Part shown: positions 1 to 12,061 of the stretch, one piece after another
Numbering within the stretch: position 1 is the first letter of the stretch
Layout of the letters: every line of letters starts with the position of its first letter
The notes under the pieces: generated by a model
Database searches by the model: none
Seen by the model: the letters and a program-made list of their open reading frames with translations, nothing else
Told to the model about the DNA's origin: nothing
Made by a program: the position numbers and the translations under genes
Assembly: GCF_017982655.1 (NCBI RefSeq)
Contig: NZ_JABXYX010000019.1
Location: forward strand, 41,757-105,756
Direction of reading: 5' to 3'
From: Brasilonema sp. CT11
Lineage (GTDB): Bacteria > Cyanobacteriota > Cyanobacteriia > Cyanobacteriales > Nostocaceae
DNA: 64,000 bases

Positions 1-617
1 CATTAAAAAACTAAAATTTTTCACAATTTCTCAGAAAAACTAAATTTATTTTTTTCAATCTTTATCATCGAATTTAGCAAATAACCATCATTTTTTATTA
101 CTATTTTATACCAATTTGCCGTCATTGGCGTAATGTTGAGACATGAAATTGCCAAGCGACACTAGGTTCCACTAGCTGAATACAAATTACGTTTTGACAA
201 TACAACTTGGTATTAGTAGAAGTTTCATAGAGCTAGAAGAATAAAAGATCACAAAAGGATCAGAGCTTGCTATTGTTAAAGAGAAAATATATTCCTCAAA
301 ACAACTTCCTTGCAAACAGAGCTAGCTAGTAATATTCGGGCTGATTGTTGATTATAGCGCACTTGCATTTGCAATAGAATGCACCTGTGCCAAACCCTCC
401 CCGAACTCCAGCTATCCATTACCCGCATCTTTATTAACATTTGACAAGAGCAATCGCTCATGGGTACTCTAATCCCACCACTCTCAACAAACTTGATACT
501 GGGTGCTCAAGTCTAAAGTTGTTGATCTTTAGGTGTGTGAGTGACGCCAGCCAGAGGGCATAAATGTTAGGATTGCCACAGAGAGAGAATAGCGTGCATA
601 GAAGGAAAAAAAATTGA
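1..617. other. Non-coding stretch upstream of pnp
   Basis: No convincing gene is visible on either strand. The first 120 bases are very AT-rich. The bases just before pnp carry AAGG about 12 nt ahead of its ATG, a weak ribosome-binding site. The promoter and any leader of pnp should lie here, but no clear -35/-10 pair or riboswitch fold can be assigned by eye. Confidence 0.5.
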
Positions 618-2774
618 ATGGGAGAATTTGAGAAGTCAATATCCTTTGACGGACGGGATATTCGACTGAAGGTTGGTCATTTAGCTCCCCAGGCTGGTGG
701 CTCGGTGTTGATAGAATCTGGTGACACAACAGTTTTGGTGACGGCTACGCGATCACAAGCCAGAGAAGGCATCGATTTTCTTCCGTTGACAGTAGATTAC
801 GAAGAAAGACTGTATGCGGCAGGTAGAATTCCTGGAGGAATTATGCGGCGCGAAGGTCGTCCGCCAGAAAAAACAACTCTCACCAGTCGTTTAATTGACC
901 GTCCAATACGTCCTTTGTTCCCGTCTTGGTTGCGAGACGATTTGCAAATTGTTGCGCTGACACTCTCAATGGATGAGTTGGTGCCACCTGATGTGCTAGC
1001 AGTCACAGGTGCTTCGATCGCCACTTTAATGGCACAAATACCATTTAACGGACCAATGGCGGCAGTGCGTGTCGGGTTAGTAGGAGATGATTTTATCATT
1101 AACCCCACCTATGCAGAAATTCAAGCTGGGGAGTTGGATTTGGTGGTTGCGGGTTCACCAGAAGGTGTGATCATGGTGGAAGCAGGAGCAAATCAACTCT
1201 CAGAAAGAGACATTATCGAAGCAATTGAATTTGGCTACGAAGCAGTACAGGATCTGATTAGGGCGCAGCAAGATTTGATTGCTGAAATAGGTCTGGAAAT
1301 TCAACACGAAGAGCCACCAGAGGTAGACTCAACGCTGGAAAACTATATACACGATCGCGCTGCTGTTGAAATTAAGAAAATTCTGTCACAATTTGATTTC
1401 GACAAAACACAGCGCGATACAGCTTTAGATGTAGTCAAGGAATCGATTAAAGCTGCGATCGCAGAACTTAGCGAAGAAGATTCTGTCCGCGTTGCCGCAT
1501 TGGCAAATAGTAAGGCTCTTGATAATACCTTCAAAGACCTTACTAAAAAGCTCATGCGCCGTCAAATCATCGAAGATAATGTTCGTGTTGACGGTCGTAA
1601 GCTTGATGAAGTACGTCCCGTATCTTGTGATGTTGGCATTTTGCCCAAGCGAGTCCACGGTAGCGGTCTATTTAACCGGGGATTAACTCAGGTGCTATCT
1701 GCTTGCACTCTTGGTACACCAGGAGATGCTCAATCACTGGCTGATGACTTACAACAAGATCAACATAAGCGTTACCTGCACCATTACAATTTCCCACCGT
1801 TCTCCGTTGGGGAAACAAAACCCTTACGTGCACCAGGACGTCGGGAAATAGGTCACGGAGCACTGGCAGAAAGAGCAATGCTACCCGTATTACCGCCCAA
1901 AGAACAATTTCCCTACGTGATTCGGGTGGTATCGGAAGTGCTTTCTTCCAACGGTTCCACCTCAATGGGTTCAGTGTGCGGTTCGACACTGGCATTGATG
2001 GATGCAGGCGTACCCCTTTCCAAACCCGTTAGTGGTGCTGCAATGGGTTTGATAAAAGAAGGCGACGAAGTCCGAGTCCTGACTGACATTCAGGGTATAG
2101 AAGACTTTTTGGGCGATATGGACTTTAAAGTTGCCGGGACAGACAAAGGCATAACCGCCCTACAAATGGATATGAAAATTTCCGGTCTATCCATGGATAT
2201 AATTTCCCAAGCCATCGAGCAAGCCAAAGCAGCACGGTTGCACATTCTGGAGAAAATGCTTCAGACAATCGATCAACCGCGCCCTCAAATGTCACCTTAT
2301 GCCCCACGTCTGTTGACTATCCGGATTGATCCAGACATGATTGGTCTAGTGATTGGACCAGGAGGCAAGACGATTAAGGGTATCACTGAAGAGACAGGTG
2401 CTAAAATTGACATAGAAGATGATGGCACAGTGACGGTTTCTGCTGTGGATGAAACCAAGGCTAAGAAAGCACGGCTCATAATCCAAGGCATGACAAGAAA
2501 GCTCAATGAAGGTGATGTCTACGCCGGTAAAGTGACACGAATTATACCAATAGGTGCTTTTGTGGAATTTCTTCCTAGCAAGGAAGGGATGATCCACATT
2601 TCGCAACTGGCTGACTACCGTGTTGGCAAAGTTGAGGACGAAGTCACAGTTGGTGATGAAGTGATTGTAAAAGTGCGAGAAATTGATAACAAAGGCAGAA
2701 TTAACCTTACCCGCCTGGGTATTCACCCAGAGCAAGCAGCCGCAGCGCGAGATGCTGCAGCAGTCAATCGGTAA
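618..2774 (+). CDS. pnp: Polyribonucleotide nucleotidyltransferase (PNPase)
   Basis: This is the 3'-5' phosphorolytic exoribonuclease that degrades RNA to nucleoside diphosphates and adds heteropolymeric tails in cyanobacteria. It acts in the cytoplasm as a trimer. At 718 aa it has the full family architecture: a first RNase PH core (about residues 10-145), a helical linker, a second RNase PH core (about 320-550), a KH domain with the GPGGK loop near residue 579, and an S1 domain from about 632 ([20 protein letters not shown]). The ATG at 618 begins [15 protein letters not shown], the expected N-terminus. It stands alone, about 300 bp from the next gene. The identification is firm. Confidence 0.97.
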   Translation: MGEFEKSISFDGRDIRLKVGHLAPQAGGSVLIESGDTTVLVTATRSQAREGIDFLPLTVDYEERLYAAGRIPGGIMRREGRPPEKTTLTSRLIDRPIRPLFPSWLRDDLQIVALTLSMDELVPPDVLAVTGASIATLMAQIPFNGPMAAVRVGLVGDDFIINPTYAEIQAGELDLVVAGSPEGVIMVEAGANQLSERDIIEAIEFGYEAVQDLIRAQQDLIAEIGLEIQHEEPPEVDSTLENYIHDRAAVEIKKILSQFDFDKTQRDTALDVVKESIKAAIAELSEEDSVRVAALANSKALDNTFKDLTKKLMRRQIIEDNVRVDGRKLDEVRPVSCDVGILPKRVHGSGLFNRGLTQVLSACTLGTPGDAQSLADDLQQDQHKRYLHHYNFPPFSVGETKPLRAPGRREIGHGALAERAMLPVLPPKEQFPYVIRVVSEVLSSNGSTSMGSVCGSTLALMDAGVPLSKPVSGAAMGLIKEGDEVRVLTDIQGIEDFLGDMDFKVAGTDKGITALQMDMKISGLSMDIISQAIEQAKAARLHILEKMLQTIDQPRPQMSPYAPRLLTIRIDPDMIGLVIGPGGKTIKGITEETGAKIDIEDDGTVTVSAVDETKAKKARLIIQGMTRKLNEGDVYAGKVTRIIPIGAFVEFLPSKEGMIHISQLADYRVGKVEDEVTVGDEVIVKVREIDNKGRINLTRLGIHPEQAAAARDAAAVNR

Positions 2775-3076
2775 CTAGATTTTGGATTTTAGATTGTAGA
2801 TTTAGGATGAATCGCAAATCTAAAATCCACTTTGGTGTCTATTGAGGGAACGCTTAACAGTGAACAGTGAACAGTGAACAGGGTGAATGGTGTTTCTTTG
2901 ATATGCTGTTAGCAGTTTTCTACCGAACCATGAGACGCTCAGATTGTTTCATTGCCAGACAAAATCAAACCTACGGATGTGTAGAAACGGTTTATTTTGA
3001 TAAGAAAGTAAAAGAAATAAATGGATTTCTAAATCTGTAGAAGTAAAAACCTGTCAAAGTCTGGTAATCTGCGATC
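2775..3076. repeat. Intergenic repeats between pnp and hydrolase
   Basis: The stretch holds a short inverted motif built on ATTTTGGATTTTAGATT and its complement at about 2780-2830. It also has a heptameric tandem repeat (GTGAACA units, about 2855-2880), a short tandemly repeated repetitive sequence typical of filamentous cyanobacteria. No gene or clear terminator is seen. Confidence 0.6.
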
Positions 3077-3916
3077 ATGCCAATACGTCAAACCTTATCG
3101 AAACCTGATATCCAACTTTCTTATTTAGAGTGGAACCAAGGTCAAGAACCTTTACTGGTATTACACGGTTTAGCCGACAACGCCTTGGTTTGGTCGAGCC
3201 TAGCAGATGACTTAGCCCCAGATTACCATATAGTCGCGCCAGATATGCGCGGTCATGGTGAGAGTGGCAAACCAGAGAAAGATTATAGTTTTGAGAGTGC
3301 GATCAAAGACTTAGAAGCACTGATGGATAGCTTGGGATGGTCAGCTGCTCATGTTGTCGCTCACTCCTGGACAGGTAAACTAGCTGTTATATGGGCAAGG
3401 ATCAATTCGCAGCGTTTACGGAGTATGGTTCTAGTCGATCCCATTTTTATTTGGAAAATACCCAGCTTTTTCAAGTTTACTTTTCCCTTCTTGTATCAAT
3501 TTTTATCCTTTATCAAAGGGATGGGACCATTTGCTAGTTACGAGGAAGCCCAACAGCAAGCGCGTCAGTTAAATCAGTTTCAAGGATGGAGTCCCTTACA
3601 ACAGCAAGTTTTTCAAGCAAGTATTGAACAAAAAACCGATGGCACTTGGGGTAGTAAATTTACCATAGCAGCTCGCGATAGAATTTTTGAGGAAGTGATG
3701 GAGGTTTCCGGTTTTACAACCCCCATTCATATCCCCACCTTGTTTGTGCAGCCAGAAAAAGGACTTAACCGTAAAGATTGGCAACTCCAACCTTACAAAA
3801 CTAATTTAAAAAATTTACGCGTTTGTCAAGTTCCTGGTAATCACTGGCCTTTTTTAACACAGCCTGAGGCGTTTAACCAAACTGTGAAAGCTTTTTTGCA
3901 AGAGCATAGATCTTAA
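3077..3916 (+). CDS. Alpha/beta-fold hydrolase
   Basis: The 279-aa protein has the alpha/beta hydrolase fold. It shows the oxyanion-hole HG motif (LLVLHGLADN, near residue 30), the PDMRGHGESG strand-loop, a nucleophile elbow with Ser near residue 97 (VVAHSWTGK), and a C-terminal catalytic His near 255 (VPGNHWPF). The elbow reads AHSWTG rather than the usual GxSxG, so the small residue after the nucleophile is Thr. There is no signal peptide, so it is probably cytoplasmic. The substrate cannot be told from sequence; ester hydrolase or haloalkane-dehalogenase-like relatives are all possible. It has its own upstream region and a convergent neighbour. Confidence 0.85.
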   Translation: MPIRQTLSKPDIQLSYLEWNQGQEPLLVLHGLADNALVWSSLADDLAPDYHIVAPDMRGHGESGKPEKDYSFESAIKDLEALMDSLGWSAAHVVAHSWTGKLAVIWARINSQRLRSMVLVDPIFIWKIPSFFKFTFPFLYQFLSFIKGMGPFASYEEAQQQARQLNQFQGWSPLQQQVFQASIEQKTDGTWGSKFTIAARDRIFEEVMEVSGFTTPIHIPTLFVQPEKGLNRKDWQLQPYKTNLKNLRVCQVPGNHWPFLTQPEAFNQTVKAFLQEHRS

Positions 3917-3961
3917 CACTGTCTGTTTTTCAGGTTTGAAGATTCTTAAGACTTTATAACT

Positions 3962-4684
3962 TCAAGATCCCTGACTCTGTAAACTTTTCATTTCTTGTTG
4001 TACATCCAATGCAATCTGCAATGCTTCATTCAGCAATCGTCCGTGTTCACTAGCCTGTTCGCTGACTTGCATTGCGGTTAATGTTGCTAAATTATCCGCA
4101 AACAGTTCTAGTTTACTAACAATAAATTTTTGATTTTCTCTTAAAATTCTTTCTGTCTTTAATGCCCGAACTAAATCATATCTAGTCAGTTTTAGTGCTT
4201 CTATAACTTTCTTTCTTTCATTCAAGCTCACTCCTACATTGCCTGCTGCTTCTATTTGATCGTTGATGTCTATTGCTTTAATGACAGCATTATATCTCTC
4301 AACATCACTCAAGAGAATTTTCAGCGAATGTGTCATGTTTTGTCTGACAATACGAATTCTTTGTTTCCATAAAAAATAGAAAAATACTTGTGTCAAAACT
4401 CCTACTGAACAACTAGATATGACTAGTAATAGCCAGGAAGGTATAGTAACCCAATTAACAAAGAGTCTGATAATCACATCAAAAGCAACATAACTAGAAA
4501 CTAGTATTGTCATTCCAATAAAAACTACCGTAGCAGCCTCAGAACCTTTGGCTCTTTCTATAACTTGACTCAGTAGTCTTTTCATGGGGTGAGTAAGAAT
4601 TATGAGTTCATCGCTCACAGGTAAATTAGTCAATTTTTGCAGTTCTTTTTGACCAATCTTTAATCCTTGTAAATCATTACGCAC
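3962..4684 (-). CDS. Unknown two-TM coiled-coil membrane protein
   Basis: This 240-aa protein has no family that I recognise. Two hydrophobic segments lie at about residues 50-72 and 82-104 (ATVVFIGMTILVSSYV; WLLLVISSCSVGVLTQVFFY). A long, charged, mostly helical C-terminal region (about 110-235) is likely a coiled coil facing the cytoplasm. It runs convergent to the hydrolase gene, 45 bp apart. The ATG at 4684 follows an AAGAGGATATTAAAG-like purine stretch. The function is unknown. Confidence 0.7.
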   Translation of the reverse strand: MRNDLQGLKIGQKELQKLTNLPVSDELIILTHPMKRLLSQVIERAKGSEAATVVFIGMTILVSSYVAFDVIIRLFVNWVTIPSWLLLVISSCSVGVLTQVFFYFLWKQRIRIVRQNMTHSLKILLSDVERYNAVIKAIDINDQIEAAGNVGVSLNERKKVIEALKLTRYDLVRALKTERILRENQKFIVSKLELFADNLATLTAMQVSEQASEHGRLLNEALQIALDVQQEMKSLQSQGS

Positions 4685-6859
<2,175 letters not shown>

Positions 6860-6939
6860 GACGCGCTACACGACTGCTGAAGCACATCCGGTGGCAAATT
6901 CAAAAAGCCTGCAAATGCAAACCCTTCAGCCTGCAACGA

Positions 6940-7872
6940 ATGCTGAAACTGCCTGATTCCATCCCTCGCATGAAAACACCGGTCTCTGTGGACGAGTCCT
7001 ATAAACTTTGTCGCCAGCTTATAGTCAAGTATTCCACGACTTTTTACATCGGCACTTTGCTGGTCGATAAGCCAAAGCGCAAACATATTTGGGCAATTTA
7101 TGGTTGGTGTCGCCGTACAGACGAACTCGTGGATGGTCCCGCATCTGCTATGACCACACCAGAAACTTTGGATCTGTGGGAACAGCAGCTGGAATGGATT
7201 TTTGCTGGACACCCATTGGATAATCTTGATGTCGCTTTGGCGGATACTATTCAGCGTTTCCCGATAGATATTCAGCCCTTTAGGGATATGATTGCTGGTC
7301 AGCGTATGGACTTATACCGAAGTCGCTACGAAACCTTTGAGGAGTTACACCTTTACTGTTACCGCGTTGCTGGGACAGTCGGTTTGATGTCAACAGCAGT
7401 GATGGGTGTTGACACTTCCACAAACACGGCTCCGTGGAATTGCCATCAACAGCCGTATATCCCCACTGAAGAAGCGATTACTCTGGGAATAGCCCATCAA
7501 CTCGCCAATATTCTACGAGATGTTGGGGAGGATGCAAGGCGGGGGCGGATTTATATTCCCCAAGAAGACTTGGCGCGCTTTAACTACACAGAGCAAGACC
7601 TGTTGAAAGGAGTGGTGGATGATCGGTGGCGATCGCTAATGCGCTTTCAAATTGCACGGGCACGCCAATTTTACGCCAAAGCAGAAAAGGGAATCTCTTA
7701 CCTATCTGCCGATGCTCGCTTACCAGTATGGGCATCTTTGATGCATTACAGTCGAATTTTGAATATCATTGAACGCAACGATTACAATGTGTTCACTCGA
7801 CGTGCTTACGTGCCTCAATGGCAAAAATTACGTGCTTTGCCAGCGGCATGGTTACGAGCACAAGTCTTATGA
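6940..7872 (+). CDS. crtB: Phytoene synthase
   Basis: It condenses two geranylgeranyl diphosphates to phytoene, the first committed carotenoid step, and feeds the adjacent desaturase. The 310-aa protein shows both Asp-rich Mg-diphosphate motifs, RRTDELVD near residues 59-66 and DVGEDARRGRIYIP near 193-206, as well as the trans-isoprenyl synthase helical core. The ATG at 6940 begins MLKLPDS as in other cyanobacterial CrtB proteins. No strong Shine-Dalgarno is visible, consistent with translation behind crtP. Cytoplasmic, peripherally membrane-associated in the family. Confidence 0.96.
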   Translation: MLKLPDSIPRMKTPVSVDESYKLCRQLIVKYSTTFYIGTLLVDKPKRKHIWAIYGWCRRTDELVDGPASAMTTPETLDLWEQQLEWIFAGHPLDNLDVALADTIQRFPIDIQPFRDMIAGQRMDLYRSRYETFEELHLYCYRVAGTVGLMSTAVMGVDTSTNTAPWNCHQQPYIPTEEAITLGIAHQLANILRDVGEDARRGRIYIPQEDLARFNYTEQDLLKGVVDDRWRSLMRFQIARARQFYAKAEKGISYLSADARLPVWASLMHYSRILNIIERNDYNVFTRRAYVPQWQKLRALPAAWLRAQVL

Positions 7873-7985
7873 GAAAGTTGTCATTTGTCCTTTCTCGTTT
7901 GTGATAACAAGTGACGAATGACAAATGACAAATAAACTATTGACATTTAACCTTAGACTCTGTTAAGATTATTCCTCGTGACCCT

Positions 7986-8077
7986 GGAGAGGTGGCTGAG
8001 TGGTCGAAAGCGACGGATTGCTAATCCGTTGTACAGTTCGTAAGTCTGTACCGAGGGTTCGAATCCCTCCCTCTCCG
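7986..8077 (+). tRNA. tRNA-Ser (anticodon GCU)
   Basis: This 92-nt class II tRNA has acceptor arms GGAGAGG and CCTCTCC with discriminator G, a D-arm GCTGAGTGGTCGAAAGC, and anticodon stem-loop ACGGA-TTGCTAA-TCCGT with anticodon GCT. It also has a long variable arm (TGTACAGTTCGTAAGTCTGTACC) and a T-arm GAGGGTTCGAATCCCTC. CCA is not encoded. It reads AGC/AGU serine codons. Confidence 0.97.
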
Positions 8078-8698
8078 TTGATTAAGAAAAAATAAGGGAA
8101 AAGTAAGATAGGTTTATAAAAAACGGAGAACCTCACCCCTCTGGTCTGGCTGAGCGCCAGAGGCGCACGCTGCGCGAACGCTCCAATTCAAAATTATCAA
8201 TTCAAAATTCGTCTTGAAAAGTTTTGCGCCGGGAAACCCCTTCGGGGAAGACCTCCGGTCTCGCTGCGCTAACGCCAGTCGCCTGTGGAGGGAAAACGCC
8301 ACATGCTTCAAGCCGGGAAACCCGTCCAACGCAGTGGCTCCCCTCCCGCAGCGCTGGACTCACCGGACGCGCAAACATTCCGCAAAATAAAGAATTCTTT
8401 TTTTGTTAGCGCAGCGGGGCGTTTGCGTAGCGCCCCCTTAGGGGCTAGCCCTCCTTTGAATTTTGAACTTTGAATTCCCCTCTGGGGCAGGGGGTGAGAT
8501 GTTTTTATTGTAAGTAATTAGGTGTAAGCGTAAAGCCCTCAGCGTCGCTGTGCTGGGCTTGACATTTTTGACTTCTCAGACATCCTCTAAAGGGGATGTT
8601 ATTATTTATCATCTGGAGCCATTAAAGAATTTAATTCATCATTTAATTTGAATCTTACTTTTAGGCTCCTGAATAAATGAGGAGTGAAACTAAATATT
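8078..8698. repeat. Repeat-rich non-coding stretch with REP-like palindromes
   Basis: This 620-bp region between the tRNA and the next gene is packed with short GC-rich palindromic elements (for example GCGCACGCTGCGCGAACGC near 8165 and CGTTTGCGTAGCGCCCCCTT near 8420). It also holds the filler phrases common in cyanobacterial intergenic DNA (AATTCAAAATT). A small hairpin (ACATCCTCTAAAGGGGATGT, 8580-8599) precedes the substrate-binding protein gene. Two short ORFs here are made of repeat and are not genes. Confidence 0.65.
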
Positions 8699-10027
8699 AT
8701 GCAAAAGATAAATGCTGCCTTTGCTCTGGCTTTGACAACCCTAGCAGTTGGTTTCCTAGCAGCTGCTTGCGATACAGCTCCCCCAAACAGCCCAACAGGT
8801 AATACTAATACCACAAGTGCCAGCCCAGGAGGAAGCTCAACAACAACAGCTACCAGTGGTAATGGGTTGAAAATTGGTTCCCTGCTACCAGCCACTGGTG
8901 ACTTGTCTTCCATTGGACAGCAGATTATACCCTCAGTCCCCTTGCTTGTGGAAACTGTCAACGCTTGCGGTGGCGTTAACGGTCAACCTGTGACTCTTGT
9001 TCAGGTAGATGACCAAACTGATCCTAAAGCTGGTGCTGCTGGTATGACCAAACTGGCAACTGTAGATAGAGTTGCAGGTGTTGTTGGTTCCTTTGCCAGC
9101 AGCGTTTCTACTGCTGCTGTCTCAATTGCTGCTCAAAATAAAGTCATGCTAATTTCTCCCGGTAGTACCAGCCCCGTATTTACTGAACAGGCAAAACAAG
9201 GGCAATTTAAAGGTTTTTGGGCACGTACTGTTCCACCTGATAGCTACCAGGGACCAGCCATAGCCGCACTTGCTAATAAAAGAGGTTATAAAAAAGTTTC
9301 TACCGTCGTCATAAATAACGACTATGGCGTCGGCTTTGAAAAAGCATTTGTGCAAGCTTTTGAAAAATCGGGGGGAACTATTGTTAATAAAAATAACCCC
9401 GTCCGCTACGACCCCAAGGCAACCACCTTTGATACTGAAGCATCTGCTGCTTTTGCTGGTAAGCCTGATGCAGTCCTTGGCGTTTTTTACGTAGAAACAG
9501 GAAGTTTACTCTTAAAAGCAGCGTACCAGCAAGGTTTGCTGCAAGGAGTGCAGGTGATGCTGACAGATGGAATGAAGTCAAATGATTTTCCTGGACAAGT
9601 CGGCAAAACCAGTGATGGTAAGTACATCGTATCTGGAGTGATTGGTACGGTACCAGGTTCCAACGGTAAAGCATTAGAAGCTCTAAATAAACTCTGGCAA
9701 TCCAAAAGAGGAGGCGCACCAGGTGAATTTGCTCCTCAAGGTTGGGATGCCGCCGCCTTGCTAGCACTAGCAGCACAAGCTGCTAAGCAGAATACAGGCG
9801 AAGGGATAGCCAGTAAAATCCGCGAAGTTTCTAATGGTCCTGGTACAGAAGTAACTGATGTATGCGAGGGACTAAAGTTATTGAAAGAAGGTAAAAAAAT
9901 CAATTACCAGGGAGCTAGTGGTAACGTGGATGTTGACCAAAACGGCGATGTTATCGGTATCTACGATGTCTGGACAGTTGGGGACGACGGTAAAATCAAG
10001 ACGATTGATAAAGTTAGCCCAAAGTAG
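8699..10027 (+). CDS. Branched-chain amino acid ABC transporter substrate-binding lipoprotein
   Basis: This periplasmic receptor of the LivJ/UrtA-like type (periplasmic binding protein fold I) hands amino acids or related ligands to an ABC permease. From the ATG at 8699 it is 442 aa, with a signal peptide ending in FLAAAC (a lipoprotein-like cysteine near residue 24) and a Thr/Ser/Gly-rich linker. The receptor domain starts at LKIGSLLPATGDLSSIGQQ and continues into VGSFASSVSTAA and SPGSTSP. A GTG at 8684 is an alternative start, but GAGGAG at 8679-8684 overlaps it and fits the ATG better. No permease or ATPase gene is adjacent, so the partners are elsewhere. Confidence 0.87.
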   Translation: MQKINAAFALALTTLAVGFLAAACDTAPPNSPTGNTNTTSASPGGSSTTTATSGNGLKIGSLLPATGDLSSIGQQIIPSVPLLVETVNACGGVNGQPVTLVQVDDQTDPKAGAAGMTKLATVDRVAGVVGSFASSVSTAAVSIAAQNKVMLISPGSTSPVFTEQAKQGQFKGFWARTVPPDSYQGPAIAALANKRGYKKVSTVVINNDYGVGFEKAFVQAFEKSGGTIVNKNNPVRYDPKATTFDTEASAAFAGKPDAVLGVFYVETGSLLLKAAYQQGLLQGVQVMLTDGMKSNDFPGQVGKTSDGKYIVSGVIGTVPGSNGKALEALNKLWQSKRGGAPGEFAPQGWDAAALLALAAQAAKQNTGEGIASKIREVSNGPGTEVTDVCEGLKLLKEGKKINYQGASGNVDVDQNGDVIGIYDVWTVGDDGKIKTIDKVSPK

Positions 10028-10135
10028 AAGTTAAAACATAACAGGTATGGTGCCGTACTCTCGGCTAACGCACTGCCCAAAAGTTTAACAAAATTCGACT
10101 CCCCCACTATATCCTTATGGGTTAGTGGTGGGATC

Positions 10136-10143
10136 AAAGGAGG
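10136..10143 (+). promoter_or_regulatory. Strong Shine-Dalgarno that sets a non-ATG hemD start
   Basis: AAAGGAGG lies here with AGGAGG ending at 10143. In the hemD frame the first in-frame codon at proper distance is CTG at 10153 (9-nt spacing). No ATG, GTG or TTG occurs in frame between the upstream TAG and the ATG at 10261. Confidence 0.7.
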
Positions 10144-10152
10144 TCAATCAAA

Positions 10153-10992
10153 CTGCTTACTCCATCCATACAACTGCCCTTACATGGTAAGCGAATCATC
10201 GTTACCGCACCTCGCAACTATGCCGCCAGGTTATCTGAGCAACTCATTAACCAAGGTGCTATGCCGTTTGTGATGCCAACCATCGAAACTTGTTCATTAG
10301 AAAACTTTACACAGTTAGATGCTGCACTGCAACGTATCGATGCATTTGATTGGATTGCTTTTACCAGTAGAAACGGTATCGATGCATTCTTCCAACGTCT
10401 GGAAGATTTGCAGATAAACCCCTTTATATTGACAAAATGTCGATTATCTGCAATAGGATTGGACTCTGAAAGATTAGCAGCTTTGGGAGTCAAAGTCGAT
10501 TTAGTACCGAAAGAACCCAGCCCAGCAGGAGTGATTGCTGAATTGGCTAAAATTCCGGATATTGCTCAGAAAAATGTCCTTGTCCCAGTTCCAGAAGTTG
10601 TAGGCGTACCAGAACCCGATGTGATTCCAAACTTTGTTGCAGGGTTAGAAAAATTGGGCATGAATGTCACCCGTGTACCGACTTATAGGACGCGGTGTTT
10701 AGATAAAGATATTTATGAGGTTGAGTTAGATCTGATTCGGCAAGGCAAAATAGATGTTATTGCTTTTAGCAGTACTGCGGAAGTGGCAGCTTTTTTGCAA
10801 ATGGTTGACTCAAAAAGTGATTACGAGCATTGTGCGATAAGCCCTTGGCTTGACGCTACGCGTATCGCCTGCTTTGGACCCTACACAGCAGCAAATGCAA
10901 AGAAGTTAGGTTTAAATGTCTCAATAGTTGCTCAGGATTATAGTTCATTTGCAGGATTTGCTGAAGCAATCGCTCTTTGGGCACAGCAATAA
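10153..10992 (+). CDS. hemD: Uroporphyrinogen-III synthase
   Basis: The enzyme cyclises hydroxymethylbilane to uroporphyrinogen III for heme, chlorophyll, bilin and corrinoid synthesis in the cytoplasm. The first ATG (10261) would give 243 aa and cut off the first beta-strand. In-frame codons upstream encode LHGKRIIVTAPRNYAARLSE, which matches the expected family N-terminus, so the real start must be near 10153. The best candidate is CTG at 10153, 9 nt after a perfect AGGAGG, giving 279 aa. Residues encoded by 10834-10868 (about AISPWLDATRI) come from a palindromic repeat that also occurs intact at 11086-11120. Family identity is strong; the start codon is inferred. Confidence 0.88.
   Translation: MLTPSIQLPLHGKRIIVTAPRNYAARLSEQLINQGAMPFVMPTIETCSLENFTQLDAALQRIDAFDWIAFTSRNGIDAFFQRLEDLQINPFILTKCRLSAIGLDSERLAALGVKVDLVPKEPSPAGVIAELAKIPDIAQKNVLVPVPEVVGVPEPDVIPNFVAGLEKLGMNVTRVPTYRTRCLDKDIYEVELDLIRQGKIDVIAFSSTAEVAAFLQMVDSKSDYEHCAISPWLDATRIACFGPYTAANAKKLGLNVSIVAQDYSSFAGFAEAIALWAQQ
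10834..10868. repeat. REP-like palindrome inside hemD, in frame
   Basis: A 35-bp element starting GCGATAAGCCCTTGGCTTGA and ending GCGTATCGC. It is nearly identical (3 mismatches, centrally) to 11086-11120 just downstream of hemD. It keeps the hemD frame open and adds about 11 codons. Confidence 0.75.
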
Positions 10993-11085
10993 TTTTTTGG
11001 TATTAAATTCTTCGTACTCACTTGCGGCGGTTGGCATATAAGCTGAATTTGGCAAACGGCGATGCTCCAGCTTTCTCGCCGCTTT

Positions 11086-11120
11086 GCGATAAGCCCTTGG
11101 CTTGACGCGAAGCGTATCGC
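11086..11120. repeat. REP-like palindrome, intergenic twin of the hemD element
   Basis: Same 35-bp element as at 10834-10868, differing only in the centre (GAA in place of TAC). It lies in the 250-bp gap between hemD and the phosphatase gene, next to another short repeat (GGCGATGCTCCAGC, about 11059). Confidence 0.75.
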
Positions 11121-11243
11121 AAAAGTTTGTGATTGATTGACTTTTTTGGTTGATTACTTTGTCCTGGTGTCACATACTCGATTGCGAGATTGATGGTATT
11201 TTATTTTTGCACAAACTCCTCTATCCCAATCGCGATACAAGCT

Positions 11244-11882
11244 ATGACACTCAATTTATATTTACTGCGACATGGAGAAACTACTTTTAGTCAAAGTGGT
11301 AATTTCTGCGGTGAAACTGATGCGGAGTTGACTTCTGAAGGGATGCAGATGGCACAGAGTTTTGCCGATGTTTATCACAAATTGAAGTGGGAAGCGGTTT
11401 ATGTTAGCCCTCGGAAGCGCACAATTACAACTGCTAAGCCATTTTGTGATGCTATCGGTATGGATATGCAGTTGCGTGACGGACTTAGAGAAGGTAGTTA
11501 CGGCGAATGGGAAACTAAGAGTAAATCGTTTGTCCAAGAGAATTACGCAGAAAACTATGTAAAATGGTTGACAGAACCGGCTTGGAATGCACCACTAGGT
11601 GGAGAAACTGCGGTAGATATTGCTAACCGTTCTATGCCTGTAATTGCTGAAATTCAAGAAAAACATCCCCAAGGTAATGTTTTAGTAGTATCCCATAAAG
11701 CTACGATTCGGATTATGCTTTGCAGTTTATTAGGAATTGATTTGGGACGCTATCGCTATCGGGTGAATATTTTGGTTGCGTCGGTAAATATGGTTAAATT
11801 TGACGTTAATGGTCCTTTGTTAGAAATATTAGGCGATCGCCATCATATACCCGATCATATTCGCTTTCGTCCGGGAACATAA
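11244..11882 (+). CDS. Histidine phosphatase family protein
   Basis: This 212-aa member of the phosphoglycerate mutase-like (histidine phosphatase) superfamily starts almost directly at its catalytic motif LYLLRHGET (phospho-acceptor His near residue 9). It carries the second catalytic His in VVSHKATIR near residue 150. The start at 11244 (MTLNLYLLRHG) is preferred to the GTG/ATG further upstream at 11190 because the family begins a few residues before the LRHGE motif. No signal peptide is seen. The substrate (phosphosugar, alpha-ribazole phosphate or other) cannot be told; nothing in the neighbourhood points to cobalamin synthesis. Confidence 0.87.
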   Translation: MTLNLYLLRHGETTFSQSGNFCGETDAELTSEGMQMAQSFADVYHKLKWEAVYVSPRKRTITTAKPFCDAIGMDMQLRDGLREGSYGEWETKSKSFVQENYAENYVKWLTEPAWNAPLGGETAVDIANRSMPVIAEIQEKHPQGNVLVVSHKATIRIMLCSLLGIDLGRYRYRVNILVASVNMVKFDVNGPLLEILGDRHHIPDHIRFRPGT

Positions 11883-12061
11883 TAGTCGCTTGCCTCCGTA
11901 TCACCAGCTTTCAAGTTAAGTGGACAGATAATGATCGTGACTGGAAATATGACTACGTACAACCCGGTTACACCAAAGGTGGGCTGTCTTGAGCCAAGCG
12001 TTCACATGTCGCAGCTAGTAGCTTAAATTGAACGTAAGCCAAACCCAACAAATCCTCAACT

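Noticed and set aside
276..729. Short minus-strand ORFs at the pnp 5' end
   Set aside because: No coding features; they overlap the pnp leader and first codons.
8114..8473. Three short ORFs in the gap after tRNA-Ser
   Set aside because: They are translations of GC-rich palindromic repeats.
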